64,000 nucleotides of DNA, taken from assembly GCA_963921195.1 (NCBI GenBank), contig OY992538.1:52628852-52692851 (forward strand). The letters run 5' to 3'. Shown one piece after another: positions 1 to 12,099 of the stretch. The DNA is from Pegoplata infirma. Taxonomy: Eukaryota > Arthropoda > Insecta > Diptera > Anthomyiidae. Numbering within the stretch: position 1 is the stretch's first letter; each line of letters starts with the position of its first letter. Position numbers and translations under genes: made by a program. The notes below the pieces were generated by a model. It searched no databases. It saw only the letters and a program-made list of their open reading frames with translations, and had not been told where the DNA came from.

Positions 1-149
1 GTTATTTTTCAAGTATTGTATTTTTAGGTTTATAACATGTTTTTAAAATTTTATAAATTGATATTATAATGTTTAAGGTGCCTTAAGAGACTCTAAGTCT
101 TACTTGTACCAAAAGAAAAGAATAAATAAAAAAAAAAAAAAAATAAAAA

Positions 150-416
150 AAAAATTCAGCTAAGACAAACTATTAAAAAATTGCTTCAAGATAGTTTAAT
201 AAGTAGTTCTGCTATAAAATATATAATTCAGCAAAGCCTAACTGGAATTTAGTAACATTACGTGTGAGTTTAGAAAATACAAATGAAATTACAAATGAAA
301 TTACATATGTAAACAATTTTAACAACTCAAATTTTCAAATAATTTAAAGCCCAACTGAAATTCAGATAAGTCCTACTGAATATTGAGTAATTAAAATACA
401 AATTTTTAAATAAGGA
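150..416. repeat. AATTCAGC-motif cluster, left part
   Basis: A+T-rich DNA with AATTCAGC near 155 and 226 and ATTCAG near 361. It is the left end of a diffuse motif cluster that resumes after the TIR element at 417-1154. No coding potential is seen; the minus-strand reading frame at 362-610 spans an element boundary and looks random. Bases 1-149 show nothing recognisable. Confidence 0.5.
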
Positions 417-1154
417 ATCCCAGCAAAACTTTGGTAATGGGTAATGATTATATAACACATTACCAGGTAATGTATATACCTTATTTGTAGCATTATTTTA
501 GGATGTCTTACCAAACATTTGTTCCACAACGTATTATTTGAAAGTGAAACATAATGCATTACTAATAATTTGCTACGTAATGCATGATTATTGGAAAAAA
601 TGTATTTCATATTTATTATTTCTAAACATTAAATCATGAATGACTTATATTTGGTTACATTATGTATTATTTGAAAGTTTGAAATAATGCATTATTTATA
701 ATTGGATGCATAATGCATTACAATAACATAAAAAATAATTATTTTATAAAAAAATGCATAAGTTTAAACTAGAGATGGGCTCACGGAAGGAAATTTCTAA
801 CGACACACACTCACGAGCATATTTTATCTACTTACACTCACTTACAATCACGTGAGTAAATTTAATACTAAATTACTTTTTCACTACTCACAACGCCTTA
901 TATATTACGTTCTGGTATGTTATATTATATACCTTACTCGTAACCTATAAAATATCATATATTTTACACCTTACTCGTATTCTTCGTTATAAATTTATGA
1001 CTTATTTTATACCTTACTGGTATTCTTTGTGATAATGTGGATGCATTACTTTGAGTCTCATCGCCTGTTAAAATCATCAATGCTGCAATGTATAAAATAA
1101 GAGATCATATACCTTATTTTATACCTTATTTGGTAATCTAAGTTTTGCTGGGAT
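417..1154. mobile_element. TIR element with ends ATCCCAGCAAAACTT
   Basis: A 15-bp perfect terminal inverted repeat is visible: ATCCCAGCAAAACTT at 417-431 and its reverse complement at 1140-1154. TTGGTAAT-like sequence follows inside both ends. The interior repeats ACCTTATTT/TACCTTACT motifs and holds a TAGAGATGGGC stretch near 772 that resembles a hAT end without a partner. No transposase frame is present, so it is non-autonomous. I could not fix the target-site duplication or the superfamily. A similar ATCCCAGCAAAA stretch lies near 24107. Confidence 0.6.
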
Positions 1155-2450
1155 GTAAATATCAGATGGCCGGGTTTATAATAATTTTAATTCCATTTTC
1201 CTAAATTTAAACTTTAATTTTCAGACAGGTTTAAGCCCTTCTGTTAAAATGCATTGATAAAGTACATATTTTGATTGAATTCAGCAATTGAAATGAAATT
1301 CAGCAAATAAAAAAAAACTATTTAGTAAATAAATATAAATCACAACATAAAAAAAGCTGAAAGCTTCAACAATTCAGCACAACAAAGAGAATCTTTGCAT
1401 AAATATTTATTTGACTTGGAAATTGGCATTTTTAGACATTGAAAAATCGGAGTTTTTAGACACTTTTGAATCTAAAAATATTTTATTTTTTGTTAATCAA
1501 TACAACTTAAAAATACAGTTCCGAGAACTTTATTCAGCAGAATTTAAATTTAACAATGCCAACAGTTTTTATAATTAAAGAAGAATTAAAAAAAATCAAA
1601 TCTTCATAATAAAAACAGTTTTTGGTATACAAATCTATTGGAAGCTGTCATATATGAATACTATTCAGCAAAATAAAGATATCGTTAAACACTACAAAAC
1701 CTATAAATATTTTTTTTATCAATTCAGCAGTAAAAAAATACAATTCAGCCAAAGTTAGTTGACTATACTAAAATTATATTTTTTAGCTTATTTACGAAAT
1801 TAATTCTGCTAAAAAGTTATTTTAATGAAATTCAGCTGTTGTAAATTTTCTTAAAACACAGTTTTGAAATCAGTTTATATCCAGTTTTCGATATATACTT
1901 TGTAAAAAGAGAAATTTAGCTACTATTACAATAAATCAAATTAAAACCTTTTTTTTAACTGACTTACTTAGCAAAAAACTATTACACTTAATTCAAAAAA
2001 AAAAAAAATGTGGTTTTTAATTAATTTACCAATTCAGCAGCATTAAATACAATTCAGCAACTATTTTTATTGCATTATTTATTGTTTAACAAAGTTTAAA
2101 TATACAAAAATATTTTAATAAAATTATCAATTAAAAATTCAATTCAGCAATATTCAGCAGTAAAGTAAATAAATACAAATCTTATTTATAACACCTTAGC
2201 AAGCTTATAAAGTGTTTAAACGGAATTCAGCAAATAAAAACTAATAATAATTAGTCAATAACAAGCTCTTTCAATTGATGTTCCTTTTTGAAAAATACAG
2301 AAAATTTTATTTAGCAACAGAATATTTTATAACAAGCAATTCAGCATTTAAATTCATCTAAGATGATGTAATTGATTTTGACTGTAAATTTGTTTGCTGA
2401 ATATGAATTTAAGTAGCTGAATTGTCTAAGCCGTTCTGCTAATACTCTTT
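1155..2450. repeat. Dense cluster of dispersed AATTCAGCA motifs
   Basis: AATTCAGC(A/C/T) or close variants recur near 1279, 1299, 1370, 1534, 1662, 1721, 1741, 1830, 2031, 2052, 2141, 2151, 2223 and 2338, with reverse-complement forms TGCTGAAT near 2395 and AGCTGAAT near 2414. Spacing is irregular (10-180 bp), so this is not a simple tandem array. The DNA between motifs is low-complexity A+T. Function unknown; it could be the subterminal repeat region of a decayed element. Confidence 0.7.
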
Positions 2451-2945
2451 AAGAACCTTTTTATGAACATTTTGAATATTTAAATGTCAGTGATTTAAGT
2501 AAGGTTTAATTTGAATTAAAACGATTTGCCTAAAATTTTAACAAAGTAATTTTATGTTCATGTATTGATTATCAAAAGTACTTTTTTTTTTTAAATTTCA
2601 GTCATAATGTGTAAAATTTATTGCATAAAAACCCCCCATTGACGTCATAAAATTTAAATTTCATGTTTTGAACTTTCTTACTACTTATAATCGCGTTAAA
2701 ATACGTTTAAATAACAAACAAAAAAAAAATTTTTGAAAAAAAACGCATGAATGAATGTTGGTAGGGCCAAAAACGGTCATTGGATGTCTGTGAATGAAAA
2801 CAAAAAAATAAAAATCGTACAAATAATGTTTTATGGTCTTACAAATAACAATAACAAATAAATTAACCCTTAAAAAGGCAAGAGAAGTAAAAGTGATCTT
2901 AATAATTTAACAAATTAAAATTTAATATTTTCCCAATTGTTATAC
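2451..2945. other. Unassigned A+T-rich stretch
   Basis: No gene, inverted repeat or family recognised. It contains a GACGTCAT near 2640 and homopolymer runs. Nothing here can be interpreted from the sequence alone. Confidence 0.5.
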
Positions 2946-2998
2946 TTTTGTCTTTCTGAGCATTACGAAATATCGGTTGGGGAGCCCCTAAAGTATAT
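2946..2998 (-). mobile_element. DINE-1-like fragment interrupted by foldback element A
   Basis: The stretch ending in AAATATCGGTTGGGGAGCCCCTAAAGTATAT, read in pieces, matches the head of the other DINE-1-like copies (AATATCGG, GGACCCC, AAAGTATATA). It stops exactly where foldback element A begins, which suggests A inserted in the TATATA of an older copy. Another foldback copy at 39067 abuts the same motif. Confidence 0.5.
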
Positions 2999-4239
2999 GG
3001 GGCATTCCATGTCAAATCGGACACTTTGAATTTTTTTTTTTTTTGATTTTCCCAATTTGTTTACATTTTAAGTACCTTCTGAAAACTCCTTCGTAGTAAA
3101 TTTTAAAATTTTTTTGATGACCCGTTCAAAAGACATCGAATTTTTAAAAATTGATAGTTTGTTCCTTTACTCAAACTTCTTTTACTCATAACTTCTTCAA
3201 TAATGGTCCAAATTTAAATTTTTTTTTTCAAAATTTTTGTTTTTTACTTACTTTTTAAAAAAAAATCCCAAAAAATTCTTATAAGCGCTCTAGTATGCGA
3301 TTTTTAAGTTTTAAATTTAAATCTCATTTTTGAAAATGTTTGTACATTTCACAGAGGGCCAGACAGATCGATTTCCGGCCAAAAGTCCTTATTTGTAAAT
3401 TCTCAAAAAAATGTTTACCCGTTTGTTGGGCATATAAAGAAGCAGGTTTTCTGAACTTATATTTATGATCCAATTACACCCTTTCCCTTGACAGGTCTTC
3501 AAAGTTAAAAAAATTGGTAAAAAAATTTTAAAAGTTGAGATACTTTTTTAATTTTTTTTCCAAACTTCTATTACGAATGTTTAACTTTTTGTTTGAGTGA
3601 TTCAACCTTATATATAAGCCTTTGTAACGAAAATAACATGGACAAATATAACTCATTTGCCTGGCAGCACTTCGCGTTTTTTGTGAAAAAAGTTATAATT
3701 TTTTAGTTATTTACCTCGCGCTGAAAAAATCCTCAGCGATCCTCAGTTTGATACAATCAGTCTATATTTTTTTTGATATAGAATGGATCCATATCTTTCG
3801 AAAAAAGTTGCCCAAACTTGCTCGAAATGATAAATGGCGAAATTACAGCTATATATACAGTGGTCCGAGATTTGTTTAAAAAAAAAAAATAAACCCAAAA
3901 TAACGTTTTACGGCTTGAATATTTTTTTTTATCATCAGAGAGTGCCTTAAGTGTTGGAAAAAAAATATCTACATTTCTATTTTTTTTTTTGTAGAATTAT
4001 GGAAAATATCAGTTACACCATTTCCAATTAAATTCAAAGATTTTTAATTGAATTTCCAAAACAAAGATAAAAAGTGAATAATTTGTCGTCACCATTTCCA
4101 AAAGCTTTTCTGAAACTAAGTCATTTACACCATTTCCATATTTATAACAAAAATAAAAAAAAATATATATATACAAATTATGTGGGTAGATTTAACTTCA
4201 GACACTCTTAATACTTTAAAAACAAATTTTTAGTTAGAT

Positions 4240-4820
4240 CGGACAAAGTTAAAAAATCTAGCCTCCTGATTGTTTCCGCCATATTGAATTTTATCAGTTC
4301 GATTTTCTAGGCCACACTTTCAGCTAGCTTCAACAAATAAAAGGAATATCACTAATTTTTAATTACTTGTAACAAACTTTACTAAGCATATTTAGTCCGC
4401 CATTTTGTTTTTAAAAATTCACGCCAGTAATTCAGATTCAGTATCTCCAACCCCCTTAAAACAAAATTTGAGTTAAATCGGACAATTATTAAAAAAAATT
4501 GTCCGCCATATTGGATGCGCCATTTTGATTTTTTTTCAATTTTAGTTAAATTTTGAAGTCAGTGACCCCGAAATACTCCAGAAGCACATTTTCAGCCGGA
4601 TCCAACAACGATAAAGACTTTTAGCCGGAGTTGGATCATTCTTTAAACTTTAGGAAGCATATTTAGTCCGCCATTTTGTTTTGATTTTTTCGGTTTTTAG
4701 CTAAATTTTGTAATCCGCGACCTCGAATTCCCCTAGAAGTACATTTGCAGATGGATCCAACAACGATAAAGACTTTTGGCCGGAATTGGATCATGCTGGC
4801 CTTCTGTGCATTTTGATTTT
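4240..4820 (+). repeat. Diverged tandem repeat, about 160-bp unit
   Basis: TCCGCCAT recurs near 4273, 4397, 4500 and 4669, and GGATCCAACAACGATAAAGA recurs near 4598 and 4755, giving a period near 157-160 bp in the better pair. Units differ by indels. It lies in the left loop of foldback copy A and is missing from copies B and C. No protein frame runs through it. Confidence 0.65.
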
Positions 4821-6153
4821 TTTTTAAATTTTTTTGTGTAAAACTTCTATTGATTCTACAAATTTTTTGCCCAGGAGGATCGTGGGATAACGATTATTAC
4901 TATTTTTTAAAATTTTTGGAAAAAAATTTATTGTAATTTTCCAATCTTAACATAATTTTTACTGCTCCAATGGTTCGTCATAGAGGGTCATTTATAAGAC
5001 CGACCCCCATTAATTTTTACGTCTTAGCATTTCTTTGGAACAAACTAATACCCTATCTCCAATTTCTAAGGGGGCTCCCACACAAAACAACATTTTTTAA
5101 AATTTGCTCCAACCGCTCTAACTGCCCTAATAGTGCCCTTAGAGCAACAAAATGTATAACCGACACACAATATTTTTTTAGTCCAAACATTTTCTCTAAA
5201 CACACCTACCCTCTATCTCTAACTGTTAAGGCGGTCCCAATACAATTTTTTTATTTTTTGTAAATTTTTTTTATTTAATCAGCTTCTACCGATCCAATAG
5301 TGCGTCCGAGAGGGGTCATTAGTGAGACCGACCCCATTTATTTTTACCCTACAACATTTTTTTAAAACATACCTACGCCCTATCTCCACTCCCTAAGTAG
5401 GCTCCCATACAAATAACAGTTGAAGCAAATTTCATATAAATGTAATTTTGAATGGAAGACTACTTAGAAAGTGGAGATAGGGCTGTGGTATGTTTTACAA
5501 AATTGTTGGAGGGTAAAAATAAATGGGGGTTGGTCTCACTAATGACCCCTCTCGGAATCACCATTGGACCGGTAGAAGCTGATTAAATAAATCAAATTTA
5601 CAAAAAATAAAAAAAAAATTATGGGGACCGCCTTAACAGTTAAAGATAGAGGGTAGGTGTGATTAGAGAAAATATTTGGACTAAAAAAATATTATGGGGC
5701 GGTCATACATTTTGTTGCTCTAAGACAGTATTAGGGCAGTTAGAGCGGTAGGAGCAAATTTTAAAAAAATTCGTTTTGTGTGGGAGCCCCCTTAGAAATT
5801 GGAAATAGGGTATTAGTTTGCTCCCAAGAAATGTTAAGACGTAAAAATTAATGGGGGTCGGTCTTATAAATGACCCCTCTATGACGCACCACTGGAGCAG
5901 TAGAAATCATTTTAAGATTGGAAAATTACAATAAAATTTTTTCAAACAATTTTAAAAAATAGTAATAATCGTTATCCCACGATCCTCCTGGGCAAAAAAT
6001 TTTTAGAATCGATAGAAGTTTTACAAGAAAAAAATTTTAAAAAAATCGAAGAGTACAAACATTTTCAAAAATGAGATTTAAATTTAAAAACTTAAAAATC
6101 GCATACTAGAGCGCTTTTAAGAATTTTTTTTGGGATTTTTTTTTTTAAAAGTA

Positions 6154-6413
6154 CATACAAAAAATTTTTTCCATGAACGATTTTCATAGTATTTATGAAC
6201 AAATTCATACAATTTAATAACCTTTTCATAATATTTATAAACTTTTTCATAGTATTTATGAAAAATGTTAAAAATTCTTAAATTTCACATATTATGATTT
6301 ATTCATAAATACTATGAAAAAGTTTATAAATATTATGAAAAAGTAAATAAATTGTATGAATTTGTTCATAAATACTATGAAAATCGTTCATGGAAAAAAA
6401 AATTTTTTGTGTG
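6154..6413. mobile_element. 260-bp palindromic MITE, TA target
   Basis: Ends CATACAAAAAATTTTTTCC and its mirror (CACACAAAAAATTTTTTT...) flank a near-perfect palindrome built of TTCATAGTATTTATGAA-type sequence. TA flanks it on both sides (6152-6153, 6414-6415). Copy B of the host element has uninterrupted AAAGTACGTAAAA at the same place, giving an empty site. The TA duplication points to a Tc1/mariner-type mobilising transposase. Non-autonomous. Confidence 0.85.
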
Positions 6414-6483
6414 TACGTAAAAAAACAAAAATTTAAAAACAAAAAAAAAATTAAATTTGGACCATTATTGAAAAAGTTATAAG

Positions 6484-7372
6484 TAGGGCAAGTACTTTCA
6501 TGAAAATGCATATTTTTTACTCAGCATTGTAAACATAACATAAATTAAATATCTATCCGAATCAATGAATTTGCAATAAAATGGCATTGATTTGTAGTTG
6601 CATATTTTTGCATATTTTGGTATAAATGCATATTTTTGCATATTTTCTTATAATTTGGACTTTTTTTTAATTTCATCACTATTTTTTTAAAACGTCCTTA
6701 GGAAAATTCAAAACCAATCGCCTATTTCTTATACAAAAATGTATTTATTTATAAAAATCATATTCTGACGCATTTTTTAAAGAAAATGGATTCTAAAAGT
6801 ATAATTTTTAGATTCTGAGAAATGTTTCCTATTAAAAATGTCTCTATTCTGAGACATTTTACTAATTCGTAGGAAAAAAATGTTTTCGAATTTAAGATTT
6901 TTTTGCAGGAAAATTGCGTTTTTATTTTGATTAGAGTTAGGGTGAGGTATTTTGATTTTGAGTTAATTTTTAGACTTAAAAATCGTAAAACTCCGAAAAA
7001 AGTGAAAAAAAAAATATTTTAAAAATATTTTTTTTTAGAATAAAGAACAAAAAGTATTGAAAAATAAATATTCTATTTCTTTTATAAAATTTTTTTCTTC
7101 AGAAATATTTGGTGACTCAAAGAAAAAACTTCTTAAGCAAAAAAATATTTTACTAATTAAAAATTGTTCCACTCAATAAAAAATGTTTAAGAATTGTCGA
7201 GGGTTTCAAAGTATTTGACAGATCCTAATTTATGTTGAAAAATTATTTTTTTAGTAAAAAAAAATATTTTTAGATGCATATTTTTGAAGTTTTTAGTGCA
7301 TATTTTGGATTTTTAGACGCATATTATAGGCACATATTTTCGTTTTTTAGATGCATGAAAGTACTTGCCCTA
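6484..7372. mobile_element. hAT-like non-autonomous element, TSD GTTATAAG
   Basis: A 19-bp perfect inverted repeat TAGGGCAAGTACTTTCATG bounds the element, and the identical 8-bp GTTATAAG flanks it at 6476-6483 and 7373-7380. Foldback copies B and C have uninterrupted AAGTTATGATT here. Subterminal TGCATATTTT motifs repeat near both ends. An 8-bp duplication with T/CAG-type ends is the hAT signature. No transposase frame; 889 bp. Confidence 0.9.
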
Positions 7373-7581
7373 GTTATAAGTTTAAGAATTTTGAGTAAAG
7401 GAACAAACTACCTGTTTTTAAAAATTCGATATCTTTTGAACGGGTCATCAAAAAAATCTGAAAATTTACCACGAAGGAGTTTTCGAAGGGTACTAAGAAC
7501 TGTTAACAAATTGGGAATATCTAAAAAAAAAAAATTTCAAAATGTCCGATTTGGCATGGAATGTCCTATATATATCGTTAG

Positions 7582-7902
7582 CTAAAATGCAAAATGCCCG
7601 AAGTAACAAAAAATTCAAATGTGTTTTTTTAATGGTTTTTGGAGTATTTTATCAACATAAAAGTCTATACAAAAAGTTAGGGCTGAATTTTTGAAAATTA
7701 CAGATTTTATAGCCAACATTTAAAAACATGTGATTTGGGAAATCGTCAAAGGACGTTACTAAAATTTTTTTTTTAATATTTTACGTTCTGACAAAATTTT
7801 AGCCTAATTCATTAAAAAAACAATTTTAAAATATCATTCAATATTGTTTTTGCTTCTCCTGTAAAACTAATAAAATGTTAGTTAGGGCCTTTTGCATTTT
7901 AG
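7582..7902. mobile_element. 321-bp TIR element (CTAAAATGCAAAA ends)
   Basis: CTAAAATGCAAAATGCCC at 7582-7599 is mirrored at 7885-7902 with one mismatch. No coding frame. The duplication is unclear (TTAG precedes the left end; GTTAG occurs just inside the right end), so the superfamily is not assigned. Confidence 0.65.
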
Positions 7903-7916
7903 GTGACAATATATAA

Positions 7917-9147
7917 CACCGTCCGACAGCCAATATTAAACTTGAACCGGATGATGTACGTCTGAAAGTAGAAATCAAATGGAGAAAAACTACATTCACA
8001 GTTTCCATTTCGTGATCCTGTTTCCTTTTAAAAGGACTTCAAAATTTTAAAGGATAAGTTTTTTAAAATATTTCTGAACTATTTGTTCTTGTCCTAGGAC
8101 GCTACTGGTGGTGGTAAATTAAAGAGCAGGATATCCCCTAATTTTTTCATTTTGTTATTTTGCCATATCAGGATAAAAGAATGTGGCTGAAGTCCTTTAA
8201 AAACTTTATCAACATTTTTTTTTGAAAATGTTGAATGATATTGAAGGATAAAGTTTTGGAAGAATGTAACTTACCTCCTTTTTCCTGATATGTAAACATA
8301 ATAAAAACAAGTAAAAAAGTTAAATTCGGCCTTGCCGAATGTAGTGATACCCTCCACAATTTCAAAAAGATTATTGCAAACAACTTTATTTAAAAGGAAA
8401 TTACTTTTGAAAAAAAAAAAAAAAAATTGAAAAAAAATTTGGTAAAAAAAAAATCCGCGATATTTTTCTTTTTTTGTCAAAAAATATGTTCGTACTTGTT
8501 TAAATACCATTTGGTGTTCAATTATGTTCACATATGTCAACCAGAAGCCGAATTAAAGCATTTTGTATTTTTAGGTTATGTTGAATGTACTGAAATTTTT
8601 GAGGTGTGCTTACATTTTCGTTCATAACTTTTGAACCGCTGAACCGATATCGCTCAAATGCAACACCAAACTTCTCGGGAGAACTTCCAATGTATATGTT
8701 AAGTTTCAGTAATCTCTGTGCAATATTTTATCCGCGAGAGCATTTTCCACAGACAGACAGACAGACGGACATCGCTAGAATGTCTTAAAATCGATCGGGC
8801 ATCATGAATATATATACTTTATGGGGTCCCAGACCGATATTTCGATGAGTTACAAACGAAATGACAAACTTATATATACCCTCTATCACTACGTGGAGGG
8901 TATAAAAAAATTAGGGGGGGACCCTCTTCTTTGATTTGCTATCACCAGTGGCATCCAGGGACAAGTACAAATATTAATAAAATATTTTATAAAATTGAAT
9001 CTTCTAAAACTTTGAAGTCCTTTTAAAAGGAAACAGGATCACGAAATGAAAAACTGTAAATGCAGTTTTGCTTCATTGAGTCTCTAGTTTCAAACGTTTA
9101 GTATCCAGTTTGTGTTTAACGACTTTTTTCATTTTTGTCGGACAGTG
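7917..9147. mobile_element. Foldback element, CACCGTCCGACA ends, copy 1
   Basis: Left end CACCGTCCGACAGCC and right end (reverse complement CACTGTCCGACAAAA) enclose inverted arms; GATCCTGTTTCCTTTTAAAA near 8020 is mirrored near 9015. The middle is occupied by a DINE-1-like element (8305-8906), which sits in the loop. Copy 2 is at 28895-31053 and a right half is at 12099-12324. No coding frame. Target duplication not resolved. Confidence 0.75.
8305..8906 (+). mobile_element. DINE-1/HINE-like element H1
   Basis: It starts AACAAGTAAAAAAGTTAAA, followed by the short palindrome ATTCGGCCTTGCCGAAT and ATACCCTCCAC. It ends with a (GACA)n/GACGGACATCG stretch, AATATATATAC, and CCCTCTATCACTACGTGGAGGGTATAAAA read in two halves. 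This layout (palindrome near one end, central GTCY microsatellite, TATACCC...GGGTATA hairpin at the other) is that of DINE-1/INE-1-type Helentron relatives in flies, as I recall it. No frame. Its first 62 bp are identical to the copy entering at 63939. Confidence 0.65.
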
Positions 9148-10194
9148 TTTTCTTTCTAAAAATTAAACTCCAATATAAATTATTACAATCTTTTATAAAA
9201 AAAAATATTATTCATTGTAGGGTTAAATACTGCACACTATATTCATAGTATTCGTCTATATAAAACATGTCTGCCTTGTCTATCAATACCAAAAACTTAA
9301 AAAAAAAAATTATTGTTTCGTTAGACACGAGCTGCAACTCAAAATAATTATTTAAAAAAATGCCTTTTAAATGCTCAATTCAAAACTTAAGCTTTAAGGT
9401 GTTTTAACATAAAAAAAATAATGATATAGAAAATTTTTTTTTCAAATAGCATAGATTATATTTTCTACGTCAGTAGTTTAATTTTATGTATTTTTAATTT
9501 ATTTATGTTTAGGTACCCATGTATGTGGGTACTCGTACTTTAACTAAAGTTACACAATATTAAAGAAGAAGAAGAAAAATTATAAAAAATTAAATTTATT
9601 ACACTTTGGTATGTGTAGTTTATTGTACTTGCAACTTGGGTAAATCACAAAGGTAGTTAAGTTATTTTTATTTATTTCTTATTATAAAATATGTAATTAA
9701 TTGAGTTTAGAGTTGATTATAAGTAAAATAAATTTGTAGAAATAATGAAATTAAAGCAAAGTTTTGATCTTTTTCTTTAAAGCAATTTGCCCTAAATGTT
9801 AAGTTTAGAAGTTAAAAAACTTAGTAAACTGAAAAAAAAAGTTTCATCAATATGAGAAAAAGTTACATAGATTAGTTTACAGCGTTGATAGTCATGAGCA
9901 ATTCTACTTATTACATATCGGACCAGGAGGAAAAGAGTCCCCTTCAAAGAGATAAACCAACCTTAGAAGAAACATAATTTTTTGTTTTTTGTATTTTCAT
10001 TAAACAAATGCTTCAAAAACTTTCTGGTCAGAGCACAAACGATATGTGAATTTTTTTTCAACATCTATTCCCCAGACTGGAGTCAAACCAAGGATATTTA
10101 TGAAATATTCAAAGAAAATAAACAACACAGACTGGTCGTCACCTTAGACGTCACAGCCACCCCCTTCAAAAACCCCTTCATTTTAATTTTTAAG
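9148..10194. other. Unassigned A+T-rich stretch
   Basis: No gene or element end recognised. A small palindrome GGTACCCATGTATGTGGGTAC-like sequence occurs near 9512 and an AAG triplet run near 9565. The 73-residue frame at 9982-10203 (+) has no recognisable domain and runs into foldback sequence, so I do not call it. Confidence 0.5.
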
Positions 10195-10893
10195 ATTTGT
10201 TGATAGTCAGTTTAAAAGATATCGGATTTTTAAAAATTCGTAGCTTGTTCCTTTACTCACAATTTCTTCAAAAACGATCCAAAATCCATGATTTAACGAT
10301 TTTTTTTAAGTACTTAAAAAAAATCTTGAAAATTTCTTAAAAGTGTTTTAATATACATTTTTTTTTTTTTTAAATCTAATTTTTGAAAATGTTTGTACTC
10401 TTTGATTCACTAAGAAAATTATGTCATTAACTGTTTGTAGGTTATTTTAAAAAGTAATCAGTAAAGTCATTTTAAAAGAAAAATCACTTATTTCATAAAG
10501 GATTTAATTTTTTTACTGTTTCTGTAGTTTAAAAAAATAATTTACTGTATTAAAAACGAAATTTTCTGTTACATTTAATTTCGGCAGTAAAAAATTTCTT
10601 CTAAAGTTTTACTGTTTTTCAATACAAAATAACTGAATATTCACTAGTTTTTTAATGTTTTGGTTAGTCATTAAATTAACATTTAAAATTGACTGTAATG
10701 TGTTTTTATTTTAAATGAAAAAACCGTGGAATGGTTTTTAAATAAAATTTCATTTGTTTCAAGTCAATATTCACTGGAATTTACCTATATAATTCTTTGA
10801 GTGTTGTTTTAACATTTTTTTTTTGTGGAAAACTTCTGTCGATTTTACAAATTTTTTGTCCAATATGATCGTGGGCTTACGATTACACTGTGG
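10195..10893. mobile_element. Foldback fragment D (GGGGCATTCC family) split by a MITE
   Basis: AAAGATATCGGATTTTTAAA, CTTGTTCCTTTACTCA and TTTTGAAAATGTTTGTACTC match one outer arm of foldback copies A-C in order. After a 396-bp MITE the arm resumes with AAAACTTCTGTCGATTTTAC. Only one arm is present, so this is a partial copy. Confidence 0.75.
10408..10803 (+). mobile_element. 396-bp MITE, copy 1, TT duplication
   Basis: Ends CACTAAGAAAATTATGT and (right, reverse complement) CACTCAAAGAATTATAT. The flanks are TT at 10406-10407 and 10804-10805; the intact arm in copy C supports insertion within a T-run. An inverted 396-bp copy lies at 25372-25767 with TA flanks. No transposase. Confidence 0.85.
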
Positions 10894-11274
10894 AACAAAT
10901 TCAGTTTAGCATAAGTTAGGTTGATTCTGAAAGTGAGGGGTGAAAATAGAGGCTAAATTAGAAGACCCGTATCGCGGCGTTTGTTTATGTTAGTTCGAAT
11001 TTTTTTTTAATTGACCTTCGAACTTTGCAGTCAAATGCCAATTTTCAGCATTTTGTTTATATGGTTTTTTGGCTATAACTCGTCGACTAATATATAGTTT
11101 TCCAATCTGTAAAAGCCAAATTATTGCTAGAGACCTGTCCAACAATCAAAATTTTTTAAAAATTTGATTTACAAAATTTTTGTAAAGCATGAAAAAAAAA
11201 ATATTTTTTCCAACATTTTGCTTCATAAGCACCACAGAAACATATGTTCCGAAAAAAAAACTTTGGAATAATAA
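10894..11274. other. Unassigned stretch with a CACTGTGGAACA end-like motif
   Basis: CACTGTGGAACAAATTCAG near 10895 resembles a transposon end, like the CACTGTACGACA end at 36940, but I found no inverted partner. The rest (a relatively GC-rich patch near 10960-10980, then A+T-rich) is unassigned. Confidence 0.4.
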
Positions 11275-12099
11275 AACAAGTAAGAAAGTTATAGTCGGTT
11301 AAGACCGATCACATGATACCCTACACCAGTGTTTCCCGGAAAATGGGTCCCAAGTCCAAACATGGAACGATTTGATCTGTCGTTGTTAGATTTTTATTTA
11401 GTGTAGAAAACACGTACAGGTCAAATTTTAGTTGAATTGGCTTATTTGTTTGTCCATTGACCGATTTAACTGAATATCGGTCCAAATTTGTATATGGGGG
11501 ACTAAGTCCAAAAATAGTCCAATTATATTCCGATTTGATAAGGTTACTCAAGTACACGCTTAAAACCTAAAAATAAAATGTTTATCAAATATTTCCATTT
11601 TTATGAATTTTGAGGAAATTATGTGTATATCGGGAGGGTGGTTTGTATGGGGACTACCAGAAGGACTTACCCCATTCCTTTGAAATTTGGCATGATGGTT
11701 TGCGCATATAAAATTTTATTACCTGTTAAATTTCAAAGCGATATCTTTATTAATACGGTCATTAGAGTCATTTAAGCCTAATCCAAAGGGGGCGTTTGTA
11801 TGGGGGCTAGGTCTTAACATGGACCGATTTTCTCCATTGTTAATAGGCTTTGTCCTTGGGCCAAAAGATGCTCAAGTTTTAACTTTCAAGCCAATTGATT
11901 GAAAATTGCGACCAGTATCGTGCTAAAACAGATAGATGAACAGACGGACGGAAGAACGGACATCGCTAAATTGACTCAAAAAGTAATTCTGAGTCGATCG
12001 GTATACTTGATGGTAGGTCTTGGACCAATATTTCGGGTAGTTACAAACATCAGCACAAACTCATTATACCCTGTACCATAGAGTGGTGTAGGGTATAAA
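11275..12099 (+). mobile_element. DINE-1/HINE-like element H2 (GTCGGT subfamily)
   Basis: It begins AACAAGTAAGAAAGTTATAG, then the palindrome GTCGGTTAAGACCGATC and GATACCCTACACCAG. It ends with GACGGACGG..GACATCGCT, GAGTCGATCGGTATACTT and the hairpin ACCCTGTACCATAGAGTGGTGTAGGGT. This differs from the ATTCGGC subfamily of H1 but has the same architecture. It is about 820 bp. Frames inside it are chance readings. Confidence 0.65.

Larger units (their letters stand above)
2999..7567. mobile_element. Foldback element copy A (GGGGCATTCCATG ends)
   Basis: The left end GGGGCATTCCATGTCAAATC is mirrored at the right end (CATGGAATGTCC). Outer arms 2999-3330 and 7373-7567 match in inverse, as do inner arms about 4846-5410 and 5440-6010, so most of the element folds back on itself. 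No transposase is visible. Copies B (25867-27225) and C (39067-41553) and fragment D (10195-10893) share ends and arms. Flanks are TATATA-rich, compatible with a TA target. The right arm was split by the MITE at 6154 and the hAT-like element at 6484. The 3350-4240 part has no partner in the other copies. Superfamily is not identified. Confidence 0.85.

Noticed and set aside
772..1060. hAT-like start TAGAGATGGGC
   Set aside because: No matching right end GCCCATCTCTA or 8-bp duplication was found, so no element is called.
10895..10920. CACTGTGGAACA transposon end
   Set aside because: No inverted partner found within the window; could be chance or a remnant.
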